DNA of 35,959 bases from CAZHBA01 sp964530225 (GTDB lineage: Bacteria > Pseudomonadota > Alphaproteobacteria > UBA6615): the NCBI GenBank assembly GCA_964530225.1, contig CAZHBA010000118.1:1-35959 (forward strand). The letters run 5' to 3'. The translations under genes were made by a program, and so were the position numbers. The notes under the pieces are model-generated. The model did no database searches and was not told where the DNA came from. It worked only from the letters and a program-made list of their open reading frames with translations. This document shows, one piece after another, positions 1 through 9,749 of this stretch; position 1 is the stretch's first letter, and each line of letters begins with the position of its first letter.

Positions 1-402
1 GGTCGACAGCGTCATCAGGGCGTCGATTTGCTCGGTCACCCGCATGGTGCCGATCTCGGCGGCCATGGCGGCGCCGATGCGCCCGGCCACCATCAGGCCG
101 GCCAGGACCGGGCCCAATTCGCGGGTGATGCCCCAGACGACGACGTTGGCGATGGTGCTCTCGTCGGCAAAGCCGAAGCCGCTAAAGCTTTGCAAGGCTA
201 GGACCATGCCGGTGAAGATCGCCGTCAGACCCACCACCGGCAGGGAGTAAAAGCCAATTTCGATCATCTGCTGACCGATCAGCCGAAAAAAAAACGGCGG
301 GCTAAAACAGTGAAGTACACCGTTAGCGGTAAAGATCCCGATGCGACCGGTCACCGTGCACAAGGTGAGGACGGACCGTCCTAACGATCTAAGTAGCCCC
401 AT
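1..402 (-). CDS. mlaE: MlaE-family ABC transporter permease (partial, N-terminal 134 residues)
   Basis: This is the inner-membrane permease of an Mla-type ABC transporter, which moves phospholipids between the inner and outer membranes. The frame opens with ATG at 402-400, sharing one base with the alr stop codon (TAATG), and stays open to the window edge, so the C-terminal half is missing. The visible part has the family pattern: an amphipathic N-terminus, a segment with EIGFYSLPVVGL and FTGMVLALQ, then the conserved RELGPVLAGLMVAGR, GAAMAAEIGTM and VTEQIDAL motifs near residues 95-130. Translational coupling to alr is likely. In related genomes the ATPase gene usually follows; here that lies outside the window. 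Confidence 0.9.
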   Translation of the reverse strand, partial: MGLLRSLGRSVLTLCTVTGRIGIFTANGVLHCFSPPFFFRLIGQQMIEIGFYSLPVVGLTAIFTGMVLALQSFSGFGFADESTIANVVVWGITRELGPVLAGLMVAGRIGAAMAAEIGTMRVTEQIDALMTLST

Positions 403-1562
403 TAATCGGTTTCCCCGCCCCGATAGATACGGTGATGGCGTTGACCGAGCCGAGTCAGTACTTCGTACCCGATTGTGCCCGCCACGTCAGCCAGATTGTC
501 GGCGTTAAAACGGTTGCCGATAAGCTCTACGAACGCGCCCGGCTGCGCTTCTGTCTCCGGTACGCCGCTGACATCGACGGTGAGTAAATCCATCGAGACG
601 CGCCCTACCACGGGTGCCACCGCGTCGCCAATAAACGTGGTCGCCAGCTTGCGTTTATCTTTAGTGGTAAGCCGTCCTGCGGCGCGTGGGTAGCCGTCAG
701 CGTAGCCGATGGCGACGGTGGTGATACGGCTCGGCTGGCTGACCTTGTGGGTCGCACCATAGCCGACGCTTACCGCTTTCTCTATTTCACGAACTTGAAG
801 AATTTTTGCAAATAAATAAACGACTTGTTCCATTTTATTTATTTTTTGATCGAGCACGTTGAGGCCATATATCGAGGCCCCGGCACGCACCATATCCAGG
901 TGATAATCAGCCCCCAGAAACGCGCCGGCAGAATTTGCTAGGCTGGTTTGGATCGGCCCCGTAATCGACGGTAGCATAGTCGCCGTTGTCAACAGCCGCT
1001 TGCGCTGCAGTGCGTTCATGGCTGAGTCCGGTTCGTCGGCGCAGGCTAGGTGGCTCATGACGACCGATATATCCACACCATCGGCGCGCGCCGTGTCGGA
1101 ACAGAGTTCCGACACTTCGGCCTCGCTAAGACCGAGCCGCGACATGCCTGTGTCAATGTGCAAATAGGCCCCATTATTGTGTGCATTACCGGCGACTGCG
1201 GTTCGCCACACATCGAGCTGCGGCAGACTGTTGAGGGCGGGCGTCAAGCCGTGCTCAATAAAAAGCGGTGCGCTGGCGGCATCGGGACCGTTGAGAACGA
1301 CGATCCCGGCGTCCGGAATGGCGGAACGCAGTTTGGCGCCTTCGGCCGCGGTGGCGACAAAGAACGTCTGGCAGCCCTGCGCCGCCAGCGCTGGCGCTAT
1401 CGATACCGCGCCCAAGCCATAGGCGTCGGCTTTGATCGAGACGCCGACCTCGGCCACTGGCACCATGGATTTAATGCGCCGATAGTTGCTGGCGATCGCG
1501 TCCAGGTCTACGATGAGAACTGAACTGACACCGGGCGGGATTTCAGTGCCGTGCGGAAGCAC
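402..1562 (-). CDS. alr: Alanine racemase
   Basis: This PLP-dependent enzyme interconverts L- and D-alanine and supplies D-Ala for peptidoglycan in the cytoplasm. The 386 residues match the usual family length. The PLP lysine is Lys44 in SIKADAYGLG, and the second catalytic base is Tyr268 in SVGYGATH; the C-terminal barrel has VGRVSMD. The start is GTG at 1562-1560, three bases after the dnaB stop, and the gene overlaps the mlaE start by one base, so dnaB-alr-mlaE reads as one operon. The stretch coding for residues 240-251 is strikingly AT-rich and contains an inverted repeat, but it aligns without insertion to the family pattern. Confidence 0.96.
   Translation of the reverse strand: MLPHGTEIPPGVSSVLIVDLDAIASNYRRIKSMVPVAEVGVSIKADAYGLGAVSIAPALAAQGCQTFFVATAAEGAKLRSAIPDAGIVVLNGPDAASAPLFIEHGLTPALNSLPQLDVWRTAVAGNAHNNGAYLHIDTGMSRLGLSEAEVSELCSDTARADGVDISVVMSHLACADEPDSAMNALQRKRLLTTATMLPSITGPIQTSLANSAGAFLGADYHLDMVRAGASIYGLNVLDQKINKMEQVVYLFAKILQVREIEKAVSVGYGATHKVSQPSRITTVAIGYADGYPRAAGRLTTKDKRKLATTFIGDAVAPVVGRVSMDLLTVDVSGVPETEAQPGAFVELIGNRFNADNLADVAGTIGYEVLTRLGQRHHRIYRGGETD
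810..844. repeat. AT-rich inverted repeat inside alr
   Basis: AAATAAATAAA at 810-820 is the exact reverse complement of TTTATTTATTT at 834-844, with a 13-base spacer. It lies in coding sequence of a GC-rich gene and is low in complexity. The encoded peptide is collinear with other alanine racemases, so it is local base drift rather than a clear insertion. Confidence 0.6.
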
Positions 1563-1565
1563 GCG

Positions 1566-3104
<1,539 letters not shown>

Positions 3105-3326
3105 GGCTAGGCAGCCTACCAATAGTGCACACTAAGCGGTTCCTAAGGTTTACGTGAGTCGCCTGAAACCTGAGGATAAGGTTGCGCATTTGCGGCTTGC
3201 TATTTTGCCCAATGTGTCGGAGTCGCTCCATATCGGTCAAATGCGGCTCTAGACAGAGTGATGTTTCGACTTAACATTACACAACACAACACAGCGCAAA
3301 ACAGCACTAACGGGGGAGTATGGAAT

Positions 3327-4310
3327 ATGCGCGCAGCCTGGCACACTGAGTTCGGACCCGCGACCGAGGTGTTGCAAGTCGGAGAACTGGATACGCCGGA
3401 GCCGGGCGAGGGTGACGTTTTGGTGCGCGTCGTCGCGTCGGGCATTAATCCCCTGGATGTGAAAAAGCGCGTCGGCGCCCGTGGCGCCTTCGATGCCGAG
3501 CGGGCGGTCCCGCACTATGACGGCGCCGGGGTGATCGAAGCTGTGGGACCCGGTGTCGACGCCGCGTGCATCGGCGAGCGCGTGTGGCTGTTCGAGGGCC
3601 AGTTTGGCCGCTGGCTGGGAACCGCGGCGGAATATATTTGCTTGCCGTCGAGCCGGGCCAACCCGCTACCGGAATCTGTGAGTTTCTCCGAAGGCGCCTG
3701 CCTTGGCATTCCCGCCCTGACGGCCCACCGCGCCGTCTGCGCCGATGGTTCGGTGGCGGGGCAAACGGTCCTGGTAACTGGCGCCGCTGGGGCGGTGGGA
3801 AGTTATGCCGTACAGTTCGCCGCCTTATCTGGTGCGACAGTGATCGGCACCGTGAGTTCTGATGAAAAAGCGGCGCAGGCCGTCGCCAGCGGCGCCACGC
3901 ACACGATTAACTACAAAACTGAGGACGTGGCCGCGCGGGTGAAAGAGTTGACGGACGGTGCCGGTGTCGACCGGATGGTCGAGGTCGAACTGGGCGGTAA
4001 CATTCCGGTAACCTCGCGGGTACTAAAGGCTAATGCGGTGATTGCGGCTTATGCGTCGATGGCAGTGCCGGAAGTGCCACTGCCGTTCTATCCCATGTTA
4101 ATGGCCGGGCCGACGATCGAGATTGTCGCCGTCTTCACGGTGCCGGAACCCGACAAAATGCAAGGGGTGCGCGATATAGGCGAATGGATGGCGGCGGGTA
4201 AGCTGCGCCATAACGTCGGGGCTACATTTTCTCTGGGCGATATCGCTGCCGCCCACGAAGCCGTGGAGAGCGGATCGGTGATCGGAGGCGCCGTTCTCGA
4301 GATCAGCTGA
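3327..4310 (+). CDS. MDR-family NAD(P)H:quinone oxidoreductase-like protein
   Basis: This is a zinc-independent medium-chain dehydrogenase/reductase of the quinone oxidoreductase type, probably reducing quinones or enones with NADPH. The 327 residues show the GroES-like N-terminal fold (VLVRVVASGINPLDVK), then a nucleotide-binding Rossmann motif VLVTGAAGAVGSYAVQFA at about residues 148-165. The cysteine/histidine zinc ligands of alcohol dehydrogenases are absent. The start is ATG at 3327, preceded by GGGGGAG at 3312-3318; the frame is open 23 codons further upstream but those residues (rich in Asn, Gln and Thr) are not conserved-looking. It stands alone, divergent from dnaB and convergent with the cfa gene. 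The substrate cannot be read from the sequence. Confidence 0.88.
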   Translation: MRAAWHTEFGPATEVLQVGELDTPEPGEGDVLVRVVASGINPLDVKKRVGARGAFDAERAVPHYDGAGVIEAVGPGVDAACIGERVWLFEGQFGRWLGTAAEYICLPSSRANPLPESVSFSEGACLGIPALTAHRAVCADGSVAGQTVLVTGAAGAVGSYAVQFAALSGATVIGTVSSDEKAAQAVASGATHTINYKTEDVAARVKELTDGAGVDRMVEVELGGNIPVTSRVLKANAVIAAYASMAVPEVPLPFYPMLMAGPTIEIVAVFTVPEPDKMQGVRDIGEWMAAGKLRHNVGATFSLGDIAAAHEAVESGSVIGGAVLEIS

Positions 4311-4328
4311 AGATGGGGAGATACGCGG

Positions 4329-5561
4329 CTATTCTGCCGCCTGGCTCTCCTCGGCCACCACCTCGCGTTCCCATTCGCCGATATAGTCGCGGGTCAGGGG
4401 CACCGCGTCATGGCGCTTGGCGAGCTGGAGTTGGAAGACCATCTGGCCGCGCTTGCGAAAGCCAATTTCGCTGCCGATTAGGTAGAACTCCCACATGCGG
4501 CAGAATTCCTCGTCGTAAAGTTTCCTAGCTTTCTCGCGCTGTGCCTGGAAACGCTCGTGCCAGTGACGCAGAGTTTCGGCGTAGTGCAGCCGCAGAATCT
4601 CGATATCGGTAACCCACAGACCAGCTTTTTCGACAGCGGCCAGAACTTCGGACAACGCCGGCGAATAGCCGCCAGGGAAAATATACTTGCGCAGCCAAGA
4701 GTTGGTCGTTCCCGGCGGATCCATGCGGCCGATGGAATGGAGCAGGCAAACGCCGTCGTCGGCGAGCAATTCCTTCACTTTGTCGAAGAATTCAGCGTAG
4801 TGGCCGATGCCCACATGTTCGAACATGCCAACAGAAACGATGCGATCGAAAGTTCCTTTTTGCTCACGGTAATCGCGCAGTGTAAAGTCGACCTGCTCTG
4901 CTAGGCCGGTGTCCACGGCGCGTTGTTGGCTAATCTTATGTTGCTCGGTTGACAGGGTAACGCCGGTGACTTGTGCGTCGCCCTGTCGGGCCAGGTACAG
5001 GCCAAGGCCGCCCCAACCGGAGCCGATATCGAGAATTTTCAGGCCCCGCCGGTGCAACAGCAGCTTTGCCGCAAGGTGGCGTTTTTTGTTAATTTGCGCC
5101 TGTTCCAAATCGGTCGACTCGGAATCGAAGTAAGCACAGGAATATTGCCGGTCTTCGTCGAGGAACAGATCGTAGAGGTCGTCAGACAGATCATAATGGT
5201 GGGCGACGTTGTGTTGCGCCTTGCCGATGGGATTGTGTTGCTGGAGGCGACGGAACAGGTGGCCCACATTACCGAAAAAGGCGTGCAGAGGATGGTTCTC
5301 GACGTGCCCGATATTTTGTGTCGCCAGATCGATAAAATCGTACAGCGTGCCGCGTTCGATGGTTAGCTTGCCGCTCATATAGGCTTCGCCGACCGACAAA
5401 TTCGGATTTAACAGGAGCCACCACTGGGTAGCTCTGTCGTGGACTCGGATGGTGACGTAGGGCGCGTTGCCGTTGCCGAAGCGCCAGCTGCGTCCACGCG
5501 CATCCACGAGGCAAAGGTCACCGTCTTTGATGACCGCTTTTAAAAACCGTGCGAGCATCAT
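4329..5561 (-). CDS. cfa: Cyclopropane-fatty-acyl-phospholipid synthase family methyltransferase
   Basis: This SAM-dependent enzyme adds a methylene bridge across unsaturated acyl chains of membrane phospholipids, usually in stationary phase or under acid stress. The 410 residues match the family. Visible features are an N-terminal lipid-binding part (PNLSVGEAYMSGKL), the substrate region HYDLSDDLYDLFLD and YSCAYF, the SAM-binding loop LDIGSGWGG at about residue 178, VGMFEHVG and the C-terminal LRLHYAETLRHW. Starts GTG (5564), ATG (5561) and ATG (5558) are adjacent; ATG at 5561 is chosen. It faces the oxidoreductase gene and may be transcribed alone. Its placement between rplI and dnaB looks like an insertion into an ancestral operon. 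Confidence 0.93.
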   Translation of the reverse strand: MMLARFLKAVIKDGDLCLVDARGRSWRFGNGNAPYVTIRVHDRATQWWLLLNPNLSVGEAYMSGKLTIERGTLYDFIDLATQNIGHVENHPLHAFFGNVGHLFRRLQQHNPIGKAQHNVAHHYDLSDDLYDLFLDEDRQYSCAYFDSESTDLEQAQINKKRHLAAKLLLHRRGLKILDIGSGWGGLGLYLARQGDAQVTGVTLSTEQHKISQQRAVDTGLAEQVDFTLRDYREQKGTFDRIVSVGMFEHVGIGHYAEFFDKVKELLADDGVCLLHSIGRMDPPGTTNSWLRKYIFPGGYSPALSEVLAAVEKAGLWVTDIEILRLHYAETLRHWHERFQAQREKARKLYDEEFCRMWEFYLIGSEIGFRKRGQMVFQLQLAKRHDAVPLTRDYIGEWEREVVAEESQAAE

Positions 5562-5748
5562 CACTCAAGCCTACCCCCAATATCCAGACTAATTGTTTAC
5601 TGTGGTCTATTCGCAGTAAAACTAGCAGAAAACTGCTATCTGCTGCAAAGAGGTGGCGTTGAGATTGTCGTGAAGAACGCTTTGGTTAATTTGCGCCCGG
5701 TCGGCGAAGTACCGCTGAATAGCCAAAAACTAGAGAATCCGGCGCTTA

Positions 5749-6450
5749 TTATGCCGTTTCGTCCTCGCTCGAGGCGTCTTCGGAAGATTCGGCTGCCACT
5801 TCACCCTCTGTTTCCTGTTCGGCGGCATCGCTGGCCAGCCGTTCTGCGACCTCTTCTTCGACCAGTCCTTCCGCGGCCTCGGCCTCGCCCTGGGTGTCGT
5901 CGGCAATCGCCAAAGCGGCTTCCGCGACGGCAACCGCGTCGGCGACTTCCATTTCCTCGGCACTCAGGATCGCGCCGCCCCGCTCAAGCTGCAGCTTTGC
6001 CTCGTCTTCGGTACGCGCAATATTTACCGTTATATTAACAGAAACTTCGGGGTGCAACACGACGCGGGTCTCATAGATTCCCAGTGCTTTGATCGGCCGG
6101 TTGAGCACAATCTGACTACGGACTACTTTAACGCCAGTTCCTGTCACCGAGTTGGCGATGTCGCGCCCCGACACCGAGCCATAGAGTTGGCCACTGTCGC
6201 CAGCCTGTCGGATGATTGTTACGTCGAGGCCATCGACTTTGGTGGCAACCGATTCGGCCTCCTGGCGGCGCTCTAAATTATCGGCTTCGAGATGTGCGCG
6301 CTGCTGCTCGAAGACTGCCCTATTGCTGCTGGTGGCGCGCATCGCCTTCTTCTGCGGCAGCAGAAAATTACGGGCGTAGCCGGCCTTTACGGTAACGATA
6401 TCGCCCATTTGACCGAGCTTTTCGATGCGCTCGAGCAGGATTATTTCCAT
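5749..6450 (-). CDS. rplI: 50S ribosomal protein bL9 with long acidic C-terminal tail
   Basis: bL9 binds 23S rRNA near the base of the L1 stalk and projects from the large subunit. Residues 1-50 form the rRNA-binding domain (MEIILLERIEKLGQMGD, VKAGYARNFLLP), then come a long connecting helix and a C-terminal domain to about residue 150 (GQLYGSVSGRDIA). The remaining 80 residues are an Ala/Glu/Asp-rich tail, making 233 residues against about 150 in most bacteria; several alphaproteobacteria carry such tails. It is the last gene of rpsF-rpsR-rplI, 24 bases after rpsR. No clear terminator was seen downstream. Confidence 0.97.
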   Translation of the reverse strand: MEIILLERIEKLGQMGDIVTVKAGYARNFLLPQKKAMRATSSNRAVFEQQRAHLEADNLERRQEAESVATKVDGLDVTIIRQAGDSGQLYGSVSGRDIANSVTGTGVKVVRSQIVLNRPIKALGIYETRVVLHPEVSVNITVNIARTEDEAKLQLERGGAILSAEEMEVADAVAVAEAALAIADDTQGEAEAAEGLVEEEVAERLASDAAEQETEGEVAAESSEDASSEDETA

Positions 6451-6474
6451 GGCTAATTCTCCTGAACGGGCTGC

Positions 6475-6729
6475 TTAGTCAACAACGTAGGGCAGCAAGG
6501 CCAGAAAGCGGGCGCGTTTGATCGCCCGCGCCAACTCGCGCTGCTTCGTCAACGATACTGCGGTGATTCGACTGGGGACGATTTTGCCACGCTCGGATAT
6601 GTAGCGCTGCAGGAGTTTGACGTCCTTGTAGTCAATTTTCGGTGCGTTGGCTCCGGAAAAGGGGCAGGTTTTACGGCGCCGGAAAAACGGACGCCGTCCG
6701 CCGCCACCCCCACTGGGTCTATCGTTCAT
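6475..6729 (-). CDS. rpsR: 30S ribosomal protein bS18
   Basis: bS18 forms a heterodimer with bS6 on the platform of the small subunit. The 84 residues include a Gly/Arg-rich N-terminus (residues 6-19), KTCPFSG and the conserved core IDYKDVKLLQRYISERGKI followed by PSRITAVSLTKQRELARAIKRAR. The ATG at 6729 overlaps the rpsF stop codon by four bases (ATGA), so the two partner proteins are translationally coupled. Confidence 0.97.
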   Translation of the reverse strand: MNDRPSGGGGGRRPFFRRRKTCPFSGANAPKIDYKDVKLLQRYISERGKIVPSRITAVSLTKQRELARAIKRARFLALLPYVVD

Positions 6730-7187
6730 CCGGCTGTCTCCTCGGCGTCTTCGCTGTTATCGGCTGTGGGTTTTTCGGCGCTTTTCGCTGGTGTTTTGTT
6801 GGGCGCGCCACCCTCGTTGTCTCTTGCCCGGTAGGAATTGTCACGGTCACGTCCGCTGCGCTCCTTGCGGCCGCGCGCCATCACCGACGGGCCTTCCTCT
6901 AATTCGTCGACACGCAGGGTCAAATAACGCAGCACGTCTTCGTGCAAGCGCTCACTGCGCTCCAGTTCGTTGATCGCTGTGGAAGGTGATTCGATATTGA
7001 GCATGACATAGTGGCCCTTCCGGTTCTTCTTGACCCGGTAGGCTAAATTCTTAAGGCCCCAATATTCGGTGTCAACGACCTTGCCGCCGTCTTTTTCGAT
7101 CAGTCTGGTAAACGTCTCGACCAGACCGTCGACTTGCGTGCTGGAAACGTCCTGGCGCGCAATAAATACGTGCTCGTAAAATGGCAT
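6726..7187 (-). CDS. rpsF: 30S ribosomal protein bS6
   Basis: bS6 is the partner of bS18 in the central domain of the 30S subunit. The ferredoxin-like core covers about residues 1-95 (MPFYEHVFIARQDVS, YWGLKNLAYRVKKNRKGHY). A charged tail of some 55 residues follows, rich in Arg, Asp, Glu and Ala, longer than in E. coli but common in alphaproteobacteria. ATG at 7187 is preceded by GGGGAG. It is the first gene of its operon and is divergent from fabD. Its leader contains a potential stem described separately. Confidence 0.97.
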   Translation of the reverse strand: MPFYEHVFIARQDVSSTQVDGLVETFTRLIEKDGGKVVDTEYWGLKNLAYRVKKNRKGHYVMLNIESPSTAINELERSERLHEDVLRYLTLRVDELEEGPSVMARGRKERSGRDRDNSYRARDNEGGAPNKTPAKSAEKPTADNSEDAEETAG

Positions 7188-7526
7188 TCAGTTAGCTCCC
7201 CGTGGCTGTTAATTGATCACCGCCGTTCGTCCCGAAGTTGGGCCACAGCCGCATGACCATAGCTGGCATTTCACGATTGAAATTATCAGCAAGGAGTCCA
7301 CTTGGCCGATGTCGCCTCGGGCCAAGCAATCAAGGCGCGTATAGACCACAACCCAAACCGCCACGCAAGGTAATTTGAACGTATTTTTGCGGTGGATCTG
7401 CCGTGTTCTCAAAAGGGCCTAGAACGCCGCTTGCGAGCATTCCATTGGCGCTATAAGACTGGCTTAGGATCGATTGCTCGCCCAACGGTGCGTATGTTAC
7501 CGAGGGTGCAATTGAAGGAGCCATGT
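7188..7526. other. Divergent intergenic region between rpsF and fabD
   Basis: No credible gene is seen in these 339 bases. They must contain the promoters of the ribosomal operon (leftward) and the fatty-acid cluster (rightward). In the rpsF leader, GGCTGT (7204-7209, plus strand) can pair with ACAGCC (7245-7250), enclosing CCC-gaagtt-GGG at 7231-7242. Just upstream of fabD a TATAAG at 7452-7457 with TTGCGA at 7431-7436 is a weak promoter candidate with a short 15-base spacer. Confidence 0.5.
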
Positions 7527-8468
7527 ATGTCGCGCGCGTTCGTATTTCCCGGTCAGGGAAGCCAGGAGGTTGGCATGGGCCGCGAACTGGCCAAGGCCTT
7601 TTCGGCAGCCCGTTTGGTCTTCGAAGAGGTCGACGATGCGCTTGAGCAGCGTCTGAGCCGGATCATGTTCGACGGACCGGCCGAAGACCTAACGCTGACG
7701 GAAAATGCGCAACCGGCGCTGATGGCGCTGTCAGTGGCCGTGGTGAAGGTGCTCGAGGACGAGGGCAGCGTGGCAGTGTCGGACACGGCTGCCTACGTGG
7801 CCGGCCACAGCCTCGGCGAATATTCCGCTTTGGCGGCTGCCGGGTCGCTGGCGCTGGCCGATGCGGCGCGTCTGTTGAAAACCCGCGGCGAGGCCATGCA
7901 GGCGGCTGTTCCAGTGGGTCAGGGCGCGATGGCGGCAATTTTGGGGCTCGATCTGCGCGCTATCGAAGAAATTGCCGCGGTGGCGGCGGAAGACCAGGTC
8001 TGCGATGTCGCCAACGACAATTCCGAAGGGCAGATCGTCGTCAGCGGTAGCACCGAGGCGGTGGAGCGCGCCATCAAGATCGCCAAGGATAAAGGCGCGC
8101 GGCGCGGCGTCTTATTGCCGGTTAGCGCACCGTTTCACTGCCAACTTATGGATCCGGCCGCTGATATCATGACCTCTGCCTTGGCGACTGCCAATGTTAA
8201 TCCGCCGACCCCGCCGGTGGTGACAAATGTCACCGCGCAGCCGGCCAGCGATCCCGACGAGATTCGCAGCCTGTTGGTCGAGCAAATCACCCATCGGGTA
8301 CGCTGGCGCGAATGCGTGTTGACTATGCGCGACCTTGGCGTGGAAGAGCTTTGCGAGATCGGCGCGGGCAAGGTATTGAGCGGACTGGCGCGGCGCATCG
8401 ACAGCGATCTCGCAGCTCAGGCGGTCGCAACGCCTGCCGATGTGGAAACCTTTCTCGGGTCTCTTTGA
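7527..8468 (+). CDS. fabD: Malonyl-CoA:ACP transacylase
   Basis: FabD transfers malonyl from CoA to acyl carrier protein, the entry reaction of type II fatty-acid synthesis. The 313 residues have the family landmarks: FPGQGSQ near the N-terminus, the nucleophile Ser95 in GHSLGEYSA, QGAMAAILG, and APFHCQLM with the catalytic histidine. The ATG at 7527 is preceded by GAAGGAG at 7514-7520, which decides the start; the frame is open upstream but reads as non-conserved sequence. It is the first gene of fabD-fabG-acpP-fabF. Confidence 0.97.
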   Translation: MSRAFVFPGQGSQEVGMGRELAKAFSAARLVFEEVDDALEQRLSRIMFDGPAEDLTLTENAQPALMALSVAVVKVLEDEGSVAVSDTAAYVAGHSLGEYSALAAAGSLALADAARLLKTRGEAMQAAVPVGQGAMAAILGLDLRAIEEIAAVAAEDQVCDVANDNSEGQIVVSGSTEAVERAIKIAKDKGARRGVLLPVSAPFHCQLMDPAADIMTSALATANVNPPTPPVVTNVTAQPASDPDEIRSLLVEQITHRVRWRECVLTMRDLGVEELCEIGAGKVLSGLARRIDSDLAAQAVATPADVETFLGSL

Positions 8469-8492
8469 AGCCTATGATAAAGGGAGGCGAAC

Positions 8493-9230
8493 TTGTTCGA
8501 TTTAAGCGGTAAAGGGGCGTTGGTAACCGGCGCGAGCGGCGGTATTGGCTCCGCCATCGCCCGAACGCTGCATGCCAATGGCGCCGCCGTGGCGTTAAGT
8601 GGGACTAGAGTGGGGCGCCTCGAAGAATTGACTGCGGATTTAGGCGAGCGGACCCATATCGTGCCTGCCGATTTGTCGGATGCAGATGCTATCGACGCGC
8701 TGCCGACCACCGCCGCGGAAGTACTGGGTTCGCTCGACATCCTGATCAACAACGCTGGCCTCACCCGCGATAATCTGGCCATGCGCATGAAGGATGACGA
8801 GTGGCAGGCGGTACTCGATGTCAACCTCACTGCCGCGTTTCGATTAAGCCGTGCCGTTCTACGCGGCATGATGAAGAACCGATGGGGGCGCATCATCAGC
8901 GTAACTTCGGTGGTCGGTACCACGGGTAATCCCGGTCAGGTGAACTACGCTGCGTCGAAGGCAGGACTAACCGGCATGACCAAGGCGCTGGCGCAGGAAG
9001 TCGCCAGCCGCGGTGTCACGGTGAACTGCGTCGCACCGGGCTTCATCGAAACCGCGATGACCGACGCGCTGTCCGACGCGCAAAAAGAAGCGATTATGGC
9101 GTGTATTCCCGCCGCCCGGCTGGGCTCAGTCGACGATGTCGGCGCGTGTGCGCTATTTCTTGCCAGCGACGAAGCGGCGTACGTGACCGGCCAAACCATT
9201 CACGTCAACGGAGGCATGGCGATGATCTAA
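8493..9230 (+). CDS. fabG: 3-oxoacyl-ACP reductase
   Basis: FabG reduces 3-ketoacyl-ACP to 3-hydroxyacyl-ACP with NADPH. It is a classical short-chain dehydrogenase of 245 residues with the cofactor motif TGASGGIG (12-19), NNAG (86-89), and the catalytic Ser139, Tyr152 and Lys156 (YAASK). The C-terminus has VNGGMAMI. The start is TTG at 8493, supported by a strong Shine-Dalgarno GGGAGG at 8482-8487 with a five-base spacer; no ATG or GTG fits. It follows fabD by 24 bases and is clearly the reductase of the fab cluster. Confidence 0.97.
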   Translation: MFDLSGKGALVTGASGGIGSAIARTLHANGAAVALSGTRVGRLEELTADLGERTHIVPADLSDADAIDALPTTAAEVLGSLDILINNAGLTRDNLAMRMKDDEWQAVLDVNLTAAFRLSRAVLRGMMKNRWGRIISVTSVVGTTGNPGQVNYAASKAGLTGMTKALAQEVASRGVTVNCVAPGFIETAMTDALSDAQKEAIMACIPAARLGSVDDVGACALFLASDEAAYVTGQTIHVNGGMAMI

Positions 9231-9451
9231 TGTGATTTGTCGCGTCGATGCCGCTTGACGGGGCCTACGAAGCCAGCTAAGTCGCGGTTTCTGTGAAAAC
9301 CGACTGCGGCGTAGCTAACGGTTAGGCTGTGTGTTAGGGAATATAAAAGCTTGATTGGGAGCGATGTGTACACGGGCTGTATTACCCGTTCCGTACCAGC
9401 CATCCATGACATGAGCATCGAGAGTAATTGGCAACTAAGGGCAAACGAATC
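9231..9451 (+). promoter_or_regulatory. Probable acpP leader and promoter region
   Basis: There are 221 non-coding bases ahead of acpP. TATAAA at 9342-9347 could be a -10 element, but no good -35 hexamer is seen at the right distance. CGGTTT-ctgtga-AAACCG (near 9284-9301) can form a small hairpin without a T-run. A separate promoter for acpP would fit the high demand for carrier protein. Confidence 0.3.
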
Positions 9452-9685
9452 ATGAGCGATATCGCCGAACGTGTGCAAAAAATCGTCGTTGAGCATCTAG
9501 GCGTTGACGACTCCAAGGTTATCGAAAACGCGAGTTTTATTGACGACCTTGGGGCGGACAGTCTCGACACGGTCGAGTTGGTCATGGCTTTCGAGGAGGA
9601 GTTCGGCTGCGAAATCCCCGATGATGCGGCGGAGAAGATCCTCACCGTCGGCGATGCCGTAAAGTTCTTAGAAGAAGCAAGCTGA
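9452..9685 (+). CDS. acpP: Acyl carrier protein
   Basis: ACP carries growing acyl chains on a 4'-phosphopantetheine arm. The protein has 77 acidic residues and the attachment serine Ser37 in the GADSLDTVE motif. ATG at 9452 starts MSDIAERV, the usual N-terminus; a TTG eight codons upstream is in frame but adds an atypical extension. A weak AAGG lies about 11 bases upstream. It lies between fabG and fabF as in most proteobacteria. Confidence 0.98.
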   Translation: MSDIAERVQKIVVEHLGVDDSKVIENASFIDDLGADSLDTVELVMAFEEEFGCEIPDDAAEKILTVGDAVKFLEEAS

Positions 9686-9749
9686 TTGGTGCCGCAGTTG
9701 ATGCGGACAAACTTACTCGACATCCGAACATGAGCCCAGTGACACCCGA

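Noticed and set aside
5670..6038. 122-codon plus-strand frame rich in Pro and Arg
   Set aside because: Mostly antisense to the acidic tail of rplI, whose repetitive GC-rich codons keep the other strand open.
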